A stretch of DNA of 32,687 nt from Nitrospiraceae bacterium (GTDB lineage: Bacteria > Nitrospirota > Nitrospiria > Nitrospirales > Nitrospiraceae), in assembly GCA_013140715.1 (NCBI GenBank), contig JABFSG010000090.1, positions 1 through 32,687 of the forward strand, read 5' to 3'. The number at the start of each line of letters is the position of its first letter. Position 1 is the stretch's first letter. The translations under genes were made by a program, and so were the position numbers. A model generated the notes under the pieces. It did not search any database and was not told the origin of the DNA. It saw only the letters and a list, made by a program, of their open reading frames with translations. Shown piece by piece: positions 1 to 8,724 of the stretch.

Positions 1-109
1 CGACTGAGAGATCCAAGGTAACCGCTTCAATCTCATGGGAATTTCCGAGCAGAAACCCCTGCACCTGGACTGGAACCCGTCGATGTGTTCGTCGATCCAC
101 GTTACTCAT
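1..109 (-). CDS. PilZ-domain protein, 5' part only
   Basis: This minus-strand gene starts at ATG 109-107 and runs off the left edge after 36 codons. The visible N-terminus reads MSNVDRRTHRRVPVQVQGFL and continues with a segment ending TLDLSV. This matches the opening of a PilZ domain: the basic RxxxR motif (R6/R10 or R7/R11), a short beta strand, then the start of the D-x-S-x-x-G motif (D33, S35; the glycine would lie outside the window). PilZ domains bind cyclic di-GMP and often control motility, exopolysaccharide or transcription; the target cannot be told from this fragment. It lies 68 nt downstream of the peroxiredoxin gene in the same orientation. No strong ribosome binding site precedes the ATG. 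The call rests only on the motif start. Confidence 0.6.
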   Translation of the reverse strand, partial: MSNVDRRTHRRVPVQVQGFLLGNSHEIEAVTLDLSV

Positions 110-177
110 AGGTTGCCAGGCTCACCATGATAATGAGGGTGACACTACATTAAACGACACACCAGACTATGTATTCT

Positions 178-663
178 TCATGTATGTAACATGCAATTGG
201 CGGCGCTGCTGACTCCGTGATCGAGCACGGTCTTCTCGACGTTAATAGTTTTTACCACCCCGTTTTCAACAACCATGGAGTACCGTTCAGAGCGTCCGTT
301 CAACCCGTACTCAGGTAAGTCAAGACTCAAACCGATGGCGCGGGTAAATGCGCCATCCGCATCCGACAGCATCGTGACCTTACCGTCGGCCCCATGCTGT
401 TTACCCCAAGCCTGCATGACGAACGGATCGTTGACCGAGATACAGGCGATGTCATCGATGCCTTTAGCCTTGAGGTCGTCGGCCTTGGCGACGAAGCCTG
501 GCAGATGGTTGGCCGAACAGACCGGCGTATAGGCGCCAGGCAGGCCGAAGAGCACGACCTTCCTCCCTTTTAGCAGCGTTGCAGTATCGATATTTGCAAT
601 ACCGTTGGCGCTGAGTTGCTTGAACGTAGCGGCTGGTACAGGATCGCCTACTTTAATAGGCAT
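178..663 (-). CDS. Peroxiredoxin, Prx5 type
   Basis: The 161-residue product is a thioredoxin-fold peroxidase of the Prx5/hybrid peroxiredoxin group, which reduces hydrogen peroxide and organic peroxides in the cytoplasm. The peroxidatic site is PGAYTPVCS with C49; the usual family form is PGAFTPTCS. The following strand DDIACISVNDPFVMQAW is typical of the family. Two further cysteines, C74 and C157 near the C-terminus, could act as resolving residues; which one does so cannot be decided from sequence alone. Length is normal. The start ATG is preceded by an AAGGAG site about 7 nt upstream. It is third in the same-strand run pal, YajG-like lipoprotein, peroxiredoxin, PilZ, but gaps of 64-70 nt leave open whether they share a transcript. 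Confidence 0.9.
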   Translation of the reverse strand: MPIKVGDPVPAATFKQLSANGIANIDTATLLKGRKVVLFGLPGAYTPVCSANHLPGFVAKADDLKAKGIDDIACISVNDPFVMQAWGKQHGADGKVTMLSDADGAFTRAIGLSLDLPEYGLNGRSERYSMVVENGVVKTINVEKTVLDHGVSSAANCMLHT

Positions 664-727
664 CTGACGCTCCTTTCGTTACATGGTTTGAAGTTGGGAC
701 ATGGAATCATACAGACTGCATGTTGGC

Positions 728-1351
728 TTACCGAAGCTTGAGGACCTTGCCGTCGAGCGAGGTGTCCGTCATAAACTTCTCGAAATTCTTGTTGTACAGT
801 TCGTTGAGCAATTCCTGAGCATCCTCTGGATCGAACCAAAAGACCTGGCTGGTTCCAGCACTGGTAAGGGCCTCACGGACCTGGCTGCCGTCCGCGTGAT
901 TTTTCACGTAGACGACCAGCCGATTCTTAGCGGTAAGGGCCGTCTGCCCAATACTGCTCTTGGCATCCACGCCAATTTCAACAAGTTGGCCTGTGATCGT
1001 CACGTCTGCTCCCGCTGCCCCACCTTCTTTGGCGACAACCGCATTCCAGCCTCTCTCTTTGAGATAGTCGACAAAGGCCTGCGCTGTGACCTTGCCGAGG
1101 GTGCCGCTGGAGAGGTCGAAGTGACTCTCTCCCCCCCATAGATGATATCTGGTGCCAAGGTGCGATCGATCATTGCGGTTATCTTCAAAAGGCAGGACCG
1201 CGACAGTCGCAGCGCTCATTGCAGCAACCTTCTCATTGGCTCCATAGGCGATGGGAACCTTCAAGTCGATGCGCTCGCCCTTGCCGGCACAGCCGGCTGC
1301 CAATACGACAATCCAGAGGAGTCCGATTACGGCATGTTCAATACGTCTCAT
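728..1351 (-). CDS. YajG-like outer-membrane lipoprotein
   Basis: The 207-residue protein begins with a lipoprotein signal peptide ending in the lipobox LAAGC, so C21 is the probable lipidated residue. The mature part has a VAVLPFEDNRND segment near the start and alternating strands and helices. It ends without membrane segments. This layout resembles the YajG lipoprotein family, whose function is poorly known; the assignment is by overall pattern and is tentative. A strong AAGGAGG site lies about 6 nt before the ATG. The gene sits between pal and the peroxiredoxin on the same strand. A run of seven C (G on the coding strand) at 1131-1137 encodes the WGG stretch and would be an error-prone spot in sequencing. 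Confidence 0.6.
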   Translation of the reverse strand: MRRIEHAVIGLLWIVVLAAGCAGKGERIDLKVPIAYGANEKVAAMSAATVAVLPFEDNRNDRSHLGTRYHLWGGESHFDLSSGTLGKVTAQAFVDYLKERGWNAVVAKEGGAAGADVTITGQLVEIGVDAKSSIGQTALTAKNRLVVYVKNHADGSQVREALTSAGTSQVFWFDPEDAQELLNELYNKNFEKFMTDTSLDGKVLKLR

Positions 1352-1421
1352 GTATTCCTCCTTGGTGATGCGATCCGGTTGTCTGTTGGGTAGAGGTCCC
1401 GGTTGAAGAAATTGCGATGGC

Positions 1422-1985
1422 CTATTGCGTCACGAAATGTGCCCGCCGATTCCGTTGATAGCAGCCTTCGTTCTGCTGCGTGCAGGAGGGCCTCGCTTCT
1501 CCATAGCTCGTGGTCTCGAGCTGGGAGGCAGGAATACCCAAATCTTGCAAATATTTCTTCGCCGTACGCGCCCGCTTCTCACCCAGGACAAGATTATAAG
1601 CTAAGGTGCCACGCTCATCGCTATGGCCTTCGATCAACGCAGCTTTGTTCACATTGGCGCGAAGCCATCCGGCATTGGCATCCAACACCGGCATCGCATC
1701 CGCTCGAATTTGAAACTGGTCGAAATCGAAGAATATATCGCCCAATGTATTGTTGCCGGAAACCGTGTTCGGCGAGAGCGAGAGATTAGCCGGCAAGCTG
1801 CCGGAAGGCCGGTCGAACGATTGCTCAAGGGGAATCGTCTTAATCGCATCCGGCAAGATTTCCTCGCTCTTGCCCTGACCTGCCTTTGAGGCTCGATCTC
1901 CAGACGAGGAAGAGATTTGCTTACCGGAGCAGCCTGCGATCAAAAGTAAAAGAATCAGACTCAGGCTAATGGCTCTTCGATTCAT
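1422..1985 (-). CDS. pal: Peptidoglycan-associated lipoprotein (Pal/OmpA C-terminal domain)
   Basis: The 187-residue protein has a lipoprotein signal peptide with lipobox LIAGC (C19). A low-complexity linker follows, then an OmpA-like peptidoglycan-binding domain over about residues 80-187. The diagnostic segment is EGHSDERGTLAYNLVLGEKRARTAKKYL, in which the aspartate and arginine of the domain contact the meso-diaminopimelate peptide. Pal anchors the outer membrane to the cell wall and works with TolB; no tol genes are in this window, so a Pal-like role outside the Tol system is possible. An AGGAGG site lies 8 nt before the ATG. It is divergent from lnt, and the 256 nt between them must hold both promoters, though I see no convincing pair of boxes there. 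Confidence 0.85.
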   Translation of the reverse strand: MNRRAISLSLILLLLIAGCSGKQISSSSGDRASKAGQGKSEEILPDAIKTIPLEQSFDRPSGSLPANLSLSPNTVSGNNTLGDIFFDFDQFQIRADAMPVLDANAGWLRANVNKAALIEGHSDERGTLAYNLVLGEKRARTAKKYLQDLGIPASQLETTSYGEARPSCTQQNEGCYQRNRRAHFVTQ

Positions 1986-2241
1986 AGAGATAGCCTCCTA
2001 TTGCCGTATCATTGATCCGGTTACTCCGTCAGAATCAGGCTAGACTACCCCCTCGCCTTAACTGACCTGCCCGCCCGCTTCACAGGGCTATAGATGCCGG
2101 ACTATTGCTTTCACTTATAGGCCATCGGCAGGTGACCGTCAACCCAAGATCCCGCTCTTCACGCTCGACAGCGTATCGACAAGCGAGCCCTTTTCGAGCT
2201 GGAAGTTGCATCCATCTTCGGCTTTCGATAAGGTGCGGTTC

Positions 2242-3858
2242 ATGACCCACTCCCTCGCGCGTTCGCTCGTCCTTGCCGGCGCGAGCGGGCTTTTCCTCCC
2301 GCTGAGTTTCCCGAAATCCGATCTTGGGCTGTTAGCCTGGATCGCCCTCGTGCCACTGCATTGGGCGTTGGACGGCAAAAGCAAATCGCAAGCGTTTTGG
2401 ATCGGTTGGCTCTCCGGTACGATTGCCTTTACCGGCATGATGTCCTGGGTGGTGACTGCCATGAACACCTATGGCAAAGTTCCGCTCGTCGTCAGTTACG
2501 GCCTCATGTTGCTGCTTACGGCCTACCTCGGCCTCTATGTCGGCCTCTATTCTGCCGGAACTGTATGGTTTCAGGCCCTGATTCCTCGCTACGGCCTCTT
2601 TGCGGTCCCCTGCTTGTGGGTCACCCTCGAACTGATCCGAACCTATGCACTCAGCGGAATGCCTTGGGGACTCCTCGGCTATTCTCAATATCGCCAGATT
2701 GAGATGATTCAGATTGCGGACCATATGGGGGTATACGGAGTCTCGTTCCTCATCGTACTGGTTAATGTGGCCCTCGCCGAATTGATATCCTGGCTGATGC
2801 CGCTGCTTCGAGGATTCCGTCCTGCCAAACTTCCCTGGGAACTCGTGACCATGGCGGCAATGTTAGTGACACTCTCGTGGGAATATGGTTTGGGAGTGTC
2901 GTCTGGAGCGCCCTTTTCTGATATTCCCCGATCCTCTATCAACGTGGGAGTCGTGCAGCCGAATGTGGATCAGGCCGTGAAATGGGATAATGCCTATCGA
3001 GAGGAAACTCTCGCGCGTTTCGACAGACTGACGGAACGGATTGGCCGTGCCACAGACTTGGTGATCTGGCCGGAAGCGGCAACACCCTTCGTCTTTGAGA
3101 GGGAGCCGGTCTATCAGCTGCAACTCATTGCGTTGGCTGATCGAGTCCAGACGCCCATCCTATTTGGAAGTCCTGCCCTGCGTTTCTATCCCGATCGACG
3201 TCCTTATCTGATGAACAGCGCCTATCTCCTCTCCCCTGACGGCCAATTGCTGGGACGTTACGACAAACAGCACCTAGTTCCGTTTGGAGAGTATATTCCG
3301 CTCAAATCTTCACTGTTGTCTTTCCTCGACAAATTGGTCGAGGGGATCGGCGATTTCGAAGCGGGACCCGGTTCGACAACCCTGACCTTGACGCCAAAGC
3401 TCCAGTCTGCCACGACAGGCACGACATCTCGGTCGGTAAAGTTCGGTGTGGCGATCTGCTACGAAGTGATCTTTCCGAACCTGGTGCGGCAATTCACTGC
3501 GAATGGGGCGGAATTCATGGTGACTGTGACCAATGACGCCTGGTTTGGCCCTTCGGGAGCCGCCTCGCAACATTTCTCGATGGTGGTATTCCGCTCGGTC
3601 GAGAATCATGTGGCCTTCGCTCGCTCAGCCAACACCGGCATTTCAGGATTTATCGACCCCTTCGGGCGCATCGTCGAGGCAACGCCGATCTTCACGGAGC
3701 AGGCTGTCAAGGCTACAATCCAGGCCTGGCGTCCGGATACCTTTTACAGTCGCCACGGCGATGTGTTTGCTTACGGCTGTGCTATAATCTGCGCGCTTTT
3801 ATTCCTATTCGGCATGTTCCGAACCAAGGAATCCGAGCCTGACGCAGTGCCGATATAA
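2242..3858 (+). CDS. lnt: Apolipoprotein N-acyltransferase
   Basis: Lnt adds the third acyl chain to the N-terminal cysteine of lipoproteins in the inner membrane, the step before Lol-mediated export. The product has several N-terminal membrane helices (about residues 10-220), then a nitrilase-like periplasmic domain and a final helix. The catalytic triad is visible, numbered from this start: E278 in VIWPEAATPF, K342 in RYDKQHLVPFGEYIP and C406 in GVAICYEVIFP. Length is 538 residues, normal for the family. An ATG 36 nt further upstream is in frame, but AAGGTG 6 nt before ATG 2242 and the position of the first helix favour 2242. Lol transporter genes follow 2.7 kb downstream on the same strand, so lipoprotein maturation and sorting are clustered here. 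Confidence 0.95.
   Translation: MTHSLARSLVLAGASGLFLPLSFPKSDLGLLAWIALVPLHWALDGKSKSQAFWIGWLSGTIAFTGMMSWVVTAMNTYGKVPLVVSYGLMLLLTAYLGLYVGLYSAGTVWFQALIPRYGLFAVPCLWVTLELIRTYALSGMPWGLLGYSQYRQIEMIQIADHMGVYGVSFLIVLVNVALAELISWLMPLLRGFRPAKLPWELVTMAAMLVTLSWEYGLGVSSGAPFSDIPRSSINVGVVQPNVDQAVKWDNAYREETLARFDRLTERIGRATDLVIWPEAATPFVFEREPVYQLQLIALADRVQTPILFGSPALRFYPDRRPYLMNSAYLLSPDGQLLGRYDKQHLVPFGEYIPLKSSLLSFLDKLVEGIGDFEAGPGSTTLTLTPKLQSATTGTTSRSVKFGVAICYEVIFPNLVRQFTANGAEFMVTVTNDAWFGPSGAASQHFSMVVFRSVENHVAFARSANTGISGFIDPFGRIVEATPIFTEQAVKATIQAWRPDTFYSRHGDVFAYGCAIICALLFLFGMFRTKESEPDAVPI
3780..3788 (+). promoter_or_regulatory. Extended -10 promoter candidate for prfB, inside lnt
   Basis: The sequence TGCTATAAT is a perfect extended -10 element (TGnTATAAT). 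It lies within the last codons of lnt, about 130 nt before the prfB start. No good -35 is present at 16-18 nt, as is common for extended -10 promoters. It would let prfB-lysS-lol be transcribed independently of lnt. Confidence 0.4.
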
Positions 3859-3865
3859 CTAGGAA

Positions 3866-3899
3866 CCTGTCCGACATTGATCGTTCTACGTCGGGCAGG
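3866..3899 (+). other. 10-bp stem-loop between lnt and prfB
   Basis: CCTGTCCGAC at 3866-3875 pairs with GTCGGGCAGG at 3890-3899 (nine Watson-Crick pairs and one G-U) across a 14-nt loop. It is followed by CGCTTAAG, not a T-run, so it is not a standard intrinsic terminator on the plus strand. It ends just before the AAAGGA ribosome binding site of prfB and could affect mRNA processing or initiation. Confidence 0.5.
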
Positions 3900-3920
3900 C
3901 GCTTAAGAAAGGATCGCTCC

Positions 3921-5070
3921 ATGTTGGATGAGATAAAGAATCGTGTGCGGGCTGTCGAACAATTGGTATCGGAACTACGGGGGCATCTTTGACTTCGCTC
4001 GCATGACAGCCGAGCTCGCACATCTTGAAGAACAGACGTCGCAGCCCGATTTTTGGGGTCACGCGCAGAAGGCCGCTAAAATCAGCCGGAAAAAGTCTAC
4101 GATTGAGCGAGACCTTCAGCAGTGGCGCGAGATCGACGAAAAAATGAACGACCTGGGCGCGCTACTCGAATTGGCGGAAGAAAGCGGCGACGCCGGACTC
4201 GCGAAGGAGCTCACCACTGAACTGGATCGGTTTGAGCCGAAACTCGCCGCCCTACGGCTTGAGCTTCTGCTCTCAGGCGAACTGGACCCCAACAACGCGA
4301 TTGTGGCAATCCATCCTGGCGCCGGTGGGACGGAATCGCAGGACTGGGCGCAGATGCTCTTGCGCATGTATGTTCGTTGGGCCGAGAGCAAGAAATTCAA
4401 GATCGAAACGTTGGACTTGCTCCCAGGAGAAGAGGCGGGTGTGAAGAGCGTCACCCTGTCGGTAACAGGGGCCTATGCCTATGGGTATCTCAAGGCAGAA
4501 GCCGGCGTGCACCGGCTGGTACGCATTTCACCGTTCGATGCAAACAAACGGCGACATACCTCCTTTGCCTCAGTCTTCGTCTATCCTGAGGTGGATGAGG
4601 ATATCGACCTCGTGATCGAGGATAAAGATCTCAAGATCGATACCTTTCGGGCCGGCGGAGCCGGCGGCCAGAATGTGAATAAGGTTGAGACAGCTATCCG
4701 CATGACGCACCTGCCGACCGGGATCGTGGTGCAATGTCAGAACGAACGGTCCCAGCTCCAAAATCGCAATGGCGCGATGAAGGTTTTGAAGGCGCGGCTC
4801 TATGAGCTGGAGTTGAAGAAAAAAGAAGCGGAATTCAATGCGATCGTCGGAGAGAAGAAGGATATCGCCTGGGGCAGTCAAATTCGCTCCTATGTATTTC
4901 AGCCCTATCAAATGGTCAAAGATCACCGGACCGGCCACGAAGTGGGCCAGGTAGCAGCCGTCATGGACGGAGATCTCGACGGGTTTATCGAGGCCTATCT
5001 GAAGATGAAGCAGCGTGGGGCAACTGCTCTCAGCTATCAGCAGTCGGGAATGGATGAGTTCGATAGCTAG
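3921..5070 (+). CDS. prfB: Peptide chain release factor 2, made by programmed +1 frameshift
   Basis: RF2 releases finished chains at UGA and UAA codons. Translation starts at ATG 3921 (AAAGGA site 7-8 nt upstream), reads 23 codons and meets an in-frame TGA at 3990-3992. The ribosome must slip +1 at CTT so that reading resumes with GAC at 3991. The combined product is 382 residues, close to the 365 of E. coli RF2. The stop-recognition tripeptide SPF (about 203-205) lies in [15 protein letters not shown], and the hydrolysis motif GGQ (about 248-250) lies in [16 protein letters not shown] conceptual start at 3943 in the second frame would give a nonsense N-terminus. lysS follows 32 nt downstream, a common prfB-lysS pairing. 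Regulation is autogenous: little RF2 leads to more frameshifting. Confidence 0.96.
3978..3993 (+). promoter_or_regulatory. Programmed +1 frameshift site of prfB
   Basis: The codons are CGG GGG CAT CTT TGA followed by C. This reproduces the known RF2 shift signal: an internal Shine-Dalgarno-like G-run, one codon, the slippery CTT, and the poorly terminating context TGA-C. The E. coli site has AGG GGG TAT CTT TGA C, so this differs only at the first base of the G-rich element and in the spacer codon. Confidence 0.96.
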
Positions 5071-5102
5071 CGAAGGGAACATATCATGCGGGCGGACTGT
5101 AC

Positions 5103-6584
5103 ATGGATGAGCTGAACGAACAGCAGCAACAACGCATTAAGAAGCTCGATTCCCTTCGAGAAGTCGGTGTGGCACCCTACGGCACACGATTCGACGTGAA
5201 GGACCGAGCCGGCGCCGTCATCTCACTCCATGGCGAGAAAACCAAAGACGTACTGGAAACGGAAAAGGTCTCTTGCACCTTTGCGGGACGCATCGTCGCC
5301 CTCCGGCGATTCGGCAAGGCAGGCTTTGCGGTGCTGCAAGACGGCTCGGACCGGCTTCAGGTTTATCTCAAGAAAGATCATCTTTCGGAACAAGGCTATC
5401 GTGTCGCGGAGCTGCTCGACTTGGGCGATTGGATCGGCGTGACCGGCACCCTCTTTCGCACAAAGACGAATGAGTTCACCGTCGAGGTCACAGAGCTGAC
5501 CTTCTTGAGCAAAGCCCTCAGACCCCTTCCGGAAAAGTGGCATGGATTGACGGACGTAGAAACCCGCTATCGGCAGCGCTATGTCGACTTGATCGCCAAT
5601 CCAGAAGTCCATGGCATCTTTGCCATGCGCAGCAGAATCATCGCCGGCATTCGCTCCTTCTTAATCGAACGAGGCTTCCTGGAAGTAGAAACTCCGATGA
5701 TGCATCCGATTCCCGGGGGCGCGGCAGCGAAACCCTTTGTGACCCATCATAACGCCCTGGGAGTCGATCTCTACCTTCGTATCGCGCCGGAACTCTATTT
5801 GAAACGGTTGATCGTCGGCGGTTTCCCCCGCGTGTTCGAAATCAATCGCAATTTCCGGAATGAAGGCATCTCGACGATTCACAATCCCGAATTCACGATG
5901 TTGGAGTTCTACGTGTCCTATGCCGACTATCAGGATCTGATCGTCCTCACGGAAGAACTCGTCTCTTCCTTGGCACAGCAAGTCCTCGGCAAGACGGTTA
6001 TCGACTATCAGGGCAAGGAAATCACACTTACGCCTCCCTGGCGCCGGTGGTCCTATCACCAGGCGATTCTGGAAGTGAACAACCTCGATCCTTCCGTCCT
6101 TGGGGACCAGGACAGGGCGGTTGCTGCGGCTAAACAACTGGGCATCGCGGTCGATCCGAAATGGCCTCTCTTCAATATCGTGAACGAAATCTTCGAGGAA
6201 ACGGTCGAGCCGAATCTGATTCAGCCGACGTTCATCACCGATTACCCGATTGAGATTTCCCCGCTCGCACGGCGCAAGGACTCGAACCAAGCCTTGACCG
6301 ATCGCTTCGAGCTCTACATTGCCGGTCGAGAAATCGCTAACGCCTTTTCAGAGTTGAACGACCCGCTGGATCAACGGAAACGATTCGAAGGACAAGCGGC
6401 ACAACGGGCAGCGGGCGACGAAGAAGCCCACCTGGTGGATGAAGATTTTCTGCGCGCCTTGGAGTACGGCATGCCTCCGACCGCTGGCGAGGGCATCGGC
6501 ATCGACCGTCTGATCATGCTCTTCACCAACCAAGCCTCGATCCGCGACGTCGTCCTCTTTCCGCAACTGAGGCCTGAGAAGTAA
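5103..6584 (+). CDS. lysS: Lysyl-tRNA synthetase, class II
   Basis: This enzyme charges tRNA-Lys in the cytoplasm. The 493-residue protein has an N-terminal OB-fold anticodon-binding domain (about 55-150, with [21 protein letters not shown]), then the class II catalytic core. Motif 2 is [20 protein letters not shown] (about 245-264) and motif 3 is [11 protein letters not shown] (464-474, with R469). Length is normal for bacterial LysS. The start ATG has only a weak G-rich site upstream (GGGCGG). A nearby upstream ATG at 5086 is out of frame and stops after nine codons. The stop codon is separated by 2 nt from the GTG of the next gene, so translation of the lipoprotein permease is probably coupled to lysS. 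Confidence 0.96.
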   Translation: MDELNEQQQQRIKKLDSLREVGVAPYGTRFDVKDRAGAVISLHGEKTKDVLETEKVSCTFAGRIVALRRFGKAGFAVLQDGSDRLQVYLKKDHLSEQGYRVAELLDLGDWIGVTGTLFRTKTNEFTVEVTELTFLSKALRPLPEKWHGLTDVETRYRQRYVDLIANPEVHGIFAMRSRIIAGIRSFLIERGFLEVETPMMHPIPGGAAAKPFVTHHNALGVDLYLRIAPELYLKRLIVGGFPRVFEINRNFRNEGISTIHNPEFTMLEFYVSYADYQDLIVLTEELVSSLAQQVLGKTVIDYQGKEITLTPPWRRWSYHQAILEVNNLDPSVLGDQDRAVAAAKQLGIAVDPKWPLFNIVNEIFEETVEPNLIQPTFITDYPIEISPLARRKDSNQALTDRFELYIAGREIANAFSELNDPLDQRKRFEGQAAQRAAGDEEAHLVDEDFLRALEYGMPPTAGEGIGIDRLIMLFTNQASIRDVVLFPQLRPEK

Positions 6585-6586
6585 CG

Positions 6587-7864
6587 GTGGCCTTCCCCTA
6601 CGAAATTTTTGTCGGATTGCGATACCTCCGCGCAAAGCGCCGGAATCGGACCATCTCGTTGAACACGGTAGTCTCCATCGCCGGCATTACACTCGGCGTG
6701 GCAGCCCTCATCGGAACCGTCGGCATCATGACCGGGTTTAAAGAAGATATCCAGGCCAAGATCCTTGGAACGACGGCCCATATCATCGTGCAGGATCGAA
6801 TGAAGGAGAGCATGAGCGAATACGATGCCGTCACCAAACAGGTGGCAACTGTGCCTGGTGTCGTAGCGGCAACACCCTTCGTGCTCAAGCAGGTCTTACT
6901 CACAACCCCAACCGCTGTGCAGGGCATTGTGATCCGCGGTATCGACCCGCAGCGCGAAGGTATGGTAACAGAGCTGGCCAAGAATCTGTCGACCGGTCAG
7001 CTCGATGAGCTCAGCCGACCGGTCAAAGTCAAACAACCCCCTGCAGACGACCCAACCGGCCCGGCTGTGGAGACAGAAAAGCCCGGCATTATTCTGGGTA
7101 AAGAATTGGCACTTCGACTCGGCGTCTTCGTCGGCGACACAGTCAACGTGGTATCTCCTGTCGGTCCGATCAGCGCCATCGGCATGGTACCGAAGATCAG
7201 AACCTTTGCCCTGGTCGCCCTGTTTTCATCCGGCATGTACGAATACGATTCGTCATTGGCCTACATCGACCTCGCAGAAGCGCAAAAGTTTTTCAACATG
7301 GGCCAGACCGTTACGGGCATTGAAATCAAAGTCGAGGATGTCTTTCACGCAGCGGAAACGGCCCGCTCGGTGGAACAGTCCCTCGGCTTCGCCTACGGGG
7401 CGCGCGACTGGATGCAGATGAATCGCAATCTCTTCTCAGCGCTCAAGCTCGAAAAGACCATGATGTTTCTGTTGCTGGTGCTGATCACGATCGTGGCGTC
7501 TTTCAATATCGTGAGCACCCTCACCATGATCGTGACGGAGAAACAAAAGGAAATCGCGATTCTGAAGGCCATGGGCGCGACGCGCAAAAGCATCAGGCGC
7601 ATCTTCATGCTGAACGGATTGATCATCGGCCTATCCGGGACAGGCATCGGCATTCCGCTCGGCTACGCGTTTCTTTGGCTGATTCAGACATTCTGGACCT
7701 TCGATGCCTCGGTCTATTACATCTCTCGCATTCCCGTCCATGTACAAGCGATGGATGTCATTCTCGTGGCTGGTTCCGCCATTATCATTAGCTTTGCTGC
7801 CACGGTCTATCCCTCGCTCCAGGCAGCCAAGCTCGAACCGGTCGCTGCCCTACGCTACGAATGA
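6587..7864 (+). CDS. lolC: Lipoprotein-releasing system permease, LolC/LolE family
   Basis: The 425-residue protein has the LolC/E layout: an N-terminal FVGLRYLRAKRRNRTISLNTVVSIAGITLGVAALIG segment with helix 1, a long periplasmic (MacB-like) domain over about residues 50-280, and three C-terminal helices with the FtsX-type ATEKQKEIAILKAMGAT-like coupling loop (here VTEKQKEIAILKAMGATRKSIRRIF). It moves mature lipoproteins out of the inner membrane toward LolA. The start is GTG, 2 nt after lysS. Only one permease gene is present beside lolD, so the transporter may be a homodimer of this subunit unless a partner lies elsewhere. I cannot say from sequence alone whether it is closer to LolC or LolE. 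The neighbouring lolD and the upstream lnt support the assignment. Confidence 0.88.
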   Translation: MAFPYEIFVGLRYLRAKRRNRTISLNTVVSIAGITLGVAALIGTVGIMTGFKEDIQAKILGTTAHIIVQDRMKESMSEYDAVTKQVATVPGVVAATPFVLKQVLLTTPTAVQGIVIRGIDPQREGMVTELAKNLSTGQLDELSRPVKVKQPPADDPTGPAVETEKPGIILGKELALRLGVFVGDTVNVVSPVGPISAIGMVPKIRTFALVALFSSGMYEYDSSLAYIDLAEAQKFFNMGQTVTGIEIKVEDVFHAAETARSVEQSLGFAYGARDWMQMNRNLFSALKLEKTMMFLLLVLITIVASFNIVSTLTMIVTEKQKEIAILKAMGATRKSIRRIFMLNGLIIGLSGTGIGIPLGYAFLWLIQTFWTFDASVYYISRIPVHVQAMDVILVAGSAIIISFAATVYPSLQAAKLEPVAALRYE

Positions 7865-7913
7865 ACAGGCCTGCCCCTCTATCATCGCTGGTTATTCATT
7901 CTGGAGCTCCGGC

Positions 7914-8576
7914 GTGATCACCGTCACCTCCCTGTACAAATCGTTCCCAATGGGCGGCCAAACCCTCACGGTGCTGAAAGGCGTCGATCTGCAGATTCAG
8001 CGGGGGGAGTTGATTGCGATTGTCGGGGCTTCAGGCGCGGGAAAGAGCACGCTGCTCCATATCATCGGAACGCTCGACCGACCCACGACAGGGACCGTCC
8101 ATTTCGATGGCCAGGACATGTTTCAGATGTCGGAAGGAGAACAGGCGGACTTTCGAAATCGGCGTATCGGATTTGTCTTCCAGTTCCATCATCTCCTGCC
8201 TGAATTCACTGCGCTCGAAAATGCCTGTATGCCGGCTCTAATCCAGCGACGGAGTCCGGCAGACATCGAACCGGAAGCGATCGCCCTCTTGCAGGAGGTC
8301 GGGTTGGGAGCGCGGCTTCATCATAAGCCAGGTGAGTTATCGGGCGGTGAGCAGCAGCGCGTGGCGGTCGCGCGAGCCCTCTTGCAGAAACCGGATCTCG
8401 TCTTGGCTGACGAACCGACAGGAAATTTAGACACCCATACGGGCGAGGCGCTCTTCGCCATGATGCGAGAACTGAACAAGGCTCGCGGGACAACCTTCGT
8501 CATCGTCACCCATAACGATAAACTGTCGGCCCAAGCAGACCGTATTGTCCATATGCAGGATGGTCAGATTGTGTAA
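7914..8576 (+). CDS. lolD: Lipoprotein-releasing system ATP-binding protein LolD
   Basis: The 220-residue ABC ATPase powers the adjacent permease. Walker A is GASGAGKST (38-46), the signature is LSGGEQQ (142-148), Walker B is LVLADE (162-167) and the switch histidine is H200. The phrase DEPTGNLD and the overall length fit the LolD/MacB-type family. The frame is open 70 codons further upstream, but that part is an out-of-frame copy of the lolC end. GTG 7914 is preceded by GGAG 7 nt away and gives the usual family N-terminus, so I chose it. It begins 49 nt after lolC. LolD versus another ABC-ATPase of the same group is decided mainly by the neighbour. Confidence 0.9.
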   Translation: MITVTSLYKSFPMGGQTLTVLKGVDLQIQRGELIAIVGASGAGKSTLLHIIGTLDRPTTGTVHFDGQDMFQMSEGEQADFRNRRIGFVFQFHHLLPEFTALENACMPALIQRRSPADIEPEAIALLQEVGLGARLHHKPGELSGGEQQRVAVARALLQKPDLVLADEPTGNLDTHTGEALFAMMRELNKARGTTFVIVTHNDKLSAQADRIVHMQDGQIV

Positions 8577-8658
8577 GATGATGCGCTGCCATCTCCCTGT
8601 CTATTTCACGTAGCAACTGACCCCTCGTTTACATTCATAGGGTTCTCCTCGTCTAACC

Positions 8659-8687
8659 TTGACGAGAGCTATTTCATCCAATAGACT
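8659..8687 (+). promoter_or_regulatory. Sigma-70-like promoter candidate
   Basis: TTGACG (8659-8664), a 17-nt spacer and TAGACT (8682-8687) match the consensus at 5 and 4 of 6 positions with ideal spacing. Transcription would start near 8694, about 30 nt before the outer-membrane protein gene. The -35 lies in the second arm of a short inverted repeat, CTCGTC (8648-8653) and GACGAG (8661-8666). Confidence 0.42.
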
Positions 8688-8724
8688 CAGAAGCATCTTT
8701 CAATTCGCACGGAGTGGTCCTGGC

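Noticed and set aside
3943-3990. Separate start for RF2 at ATG 3943
   Set aside because: The first 16 codons in this frame are unlike RF2 and overlap the correct frame from ATG 3921, which leads into a canonical frameshift site.
7704-7913. Longer LolD starting at 7704
   Set aside because: This part overlaps the end of lolC out of frame; GTG 7914 has a well-placed GGAG and the family N-terminus.
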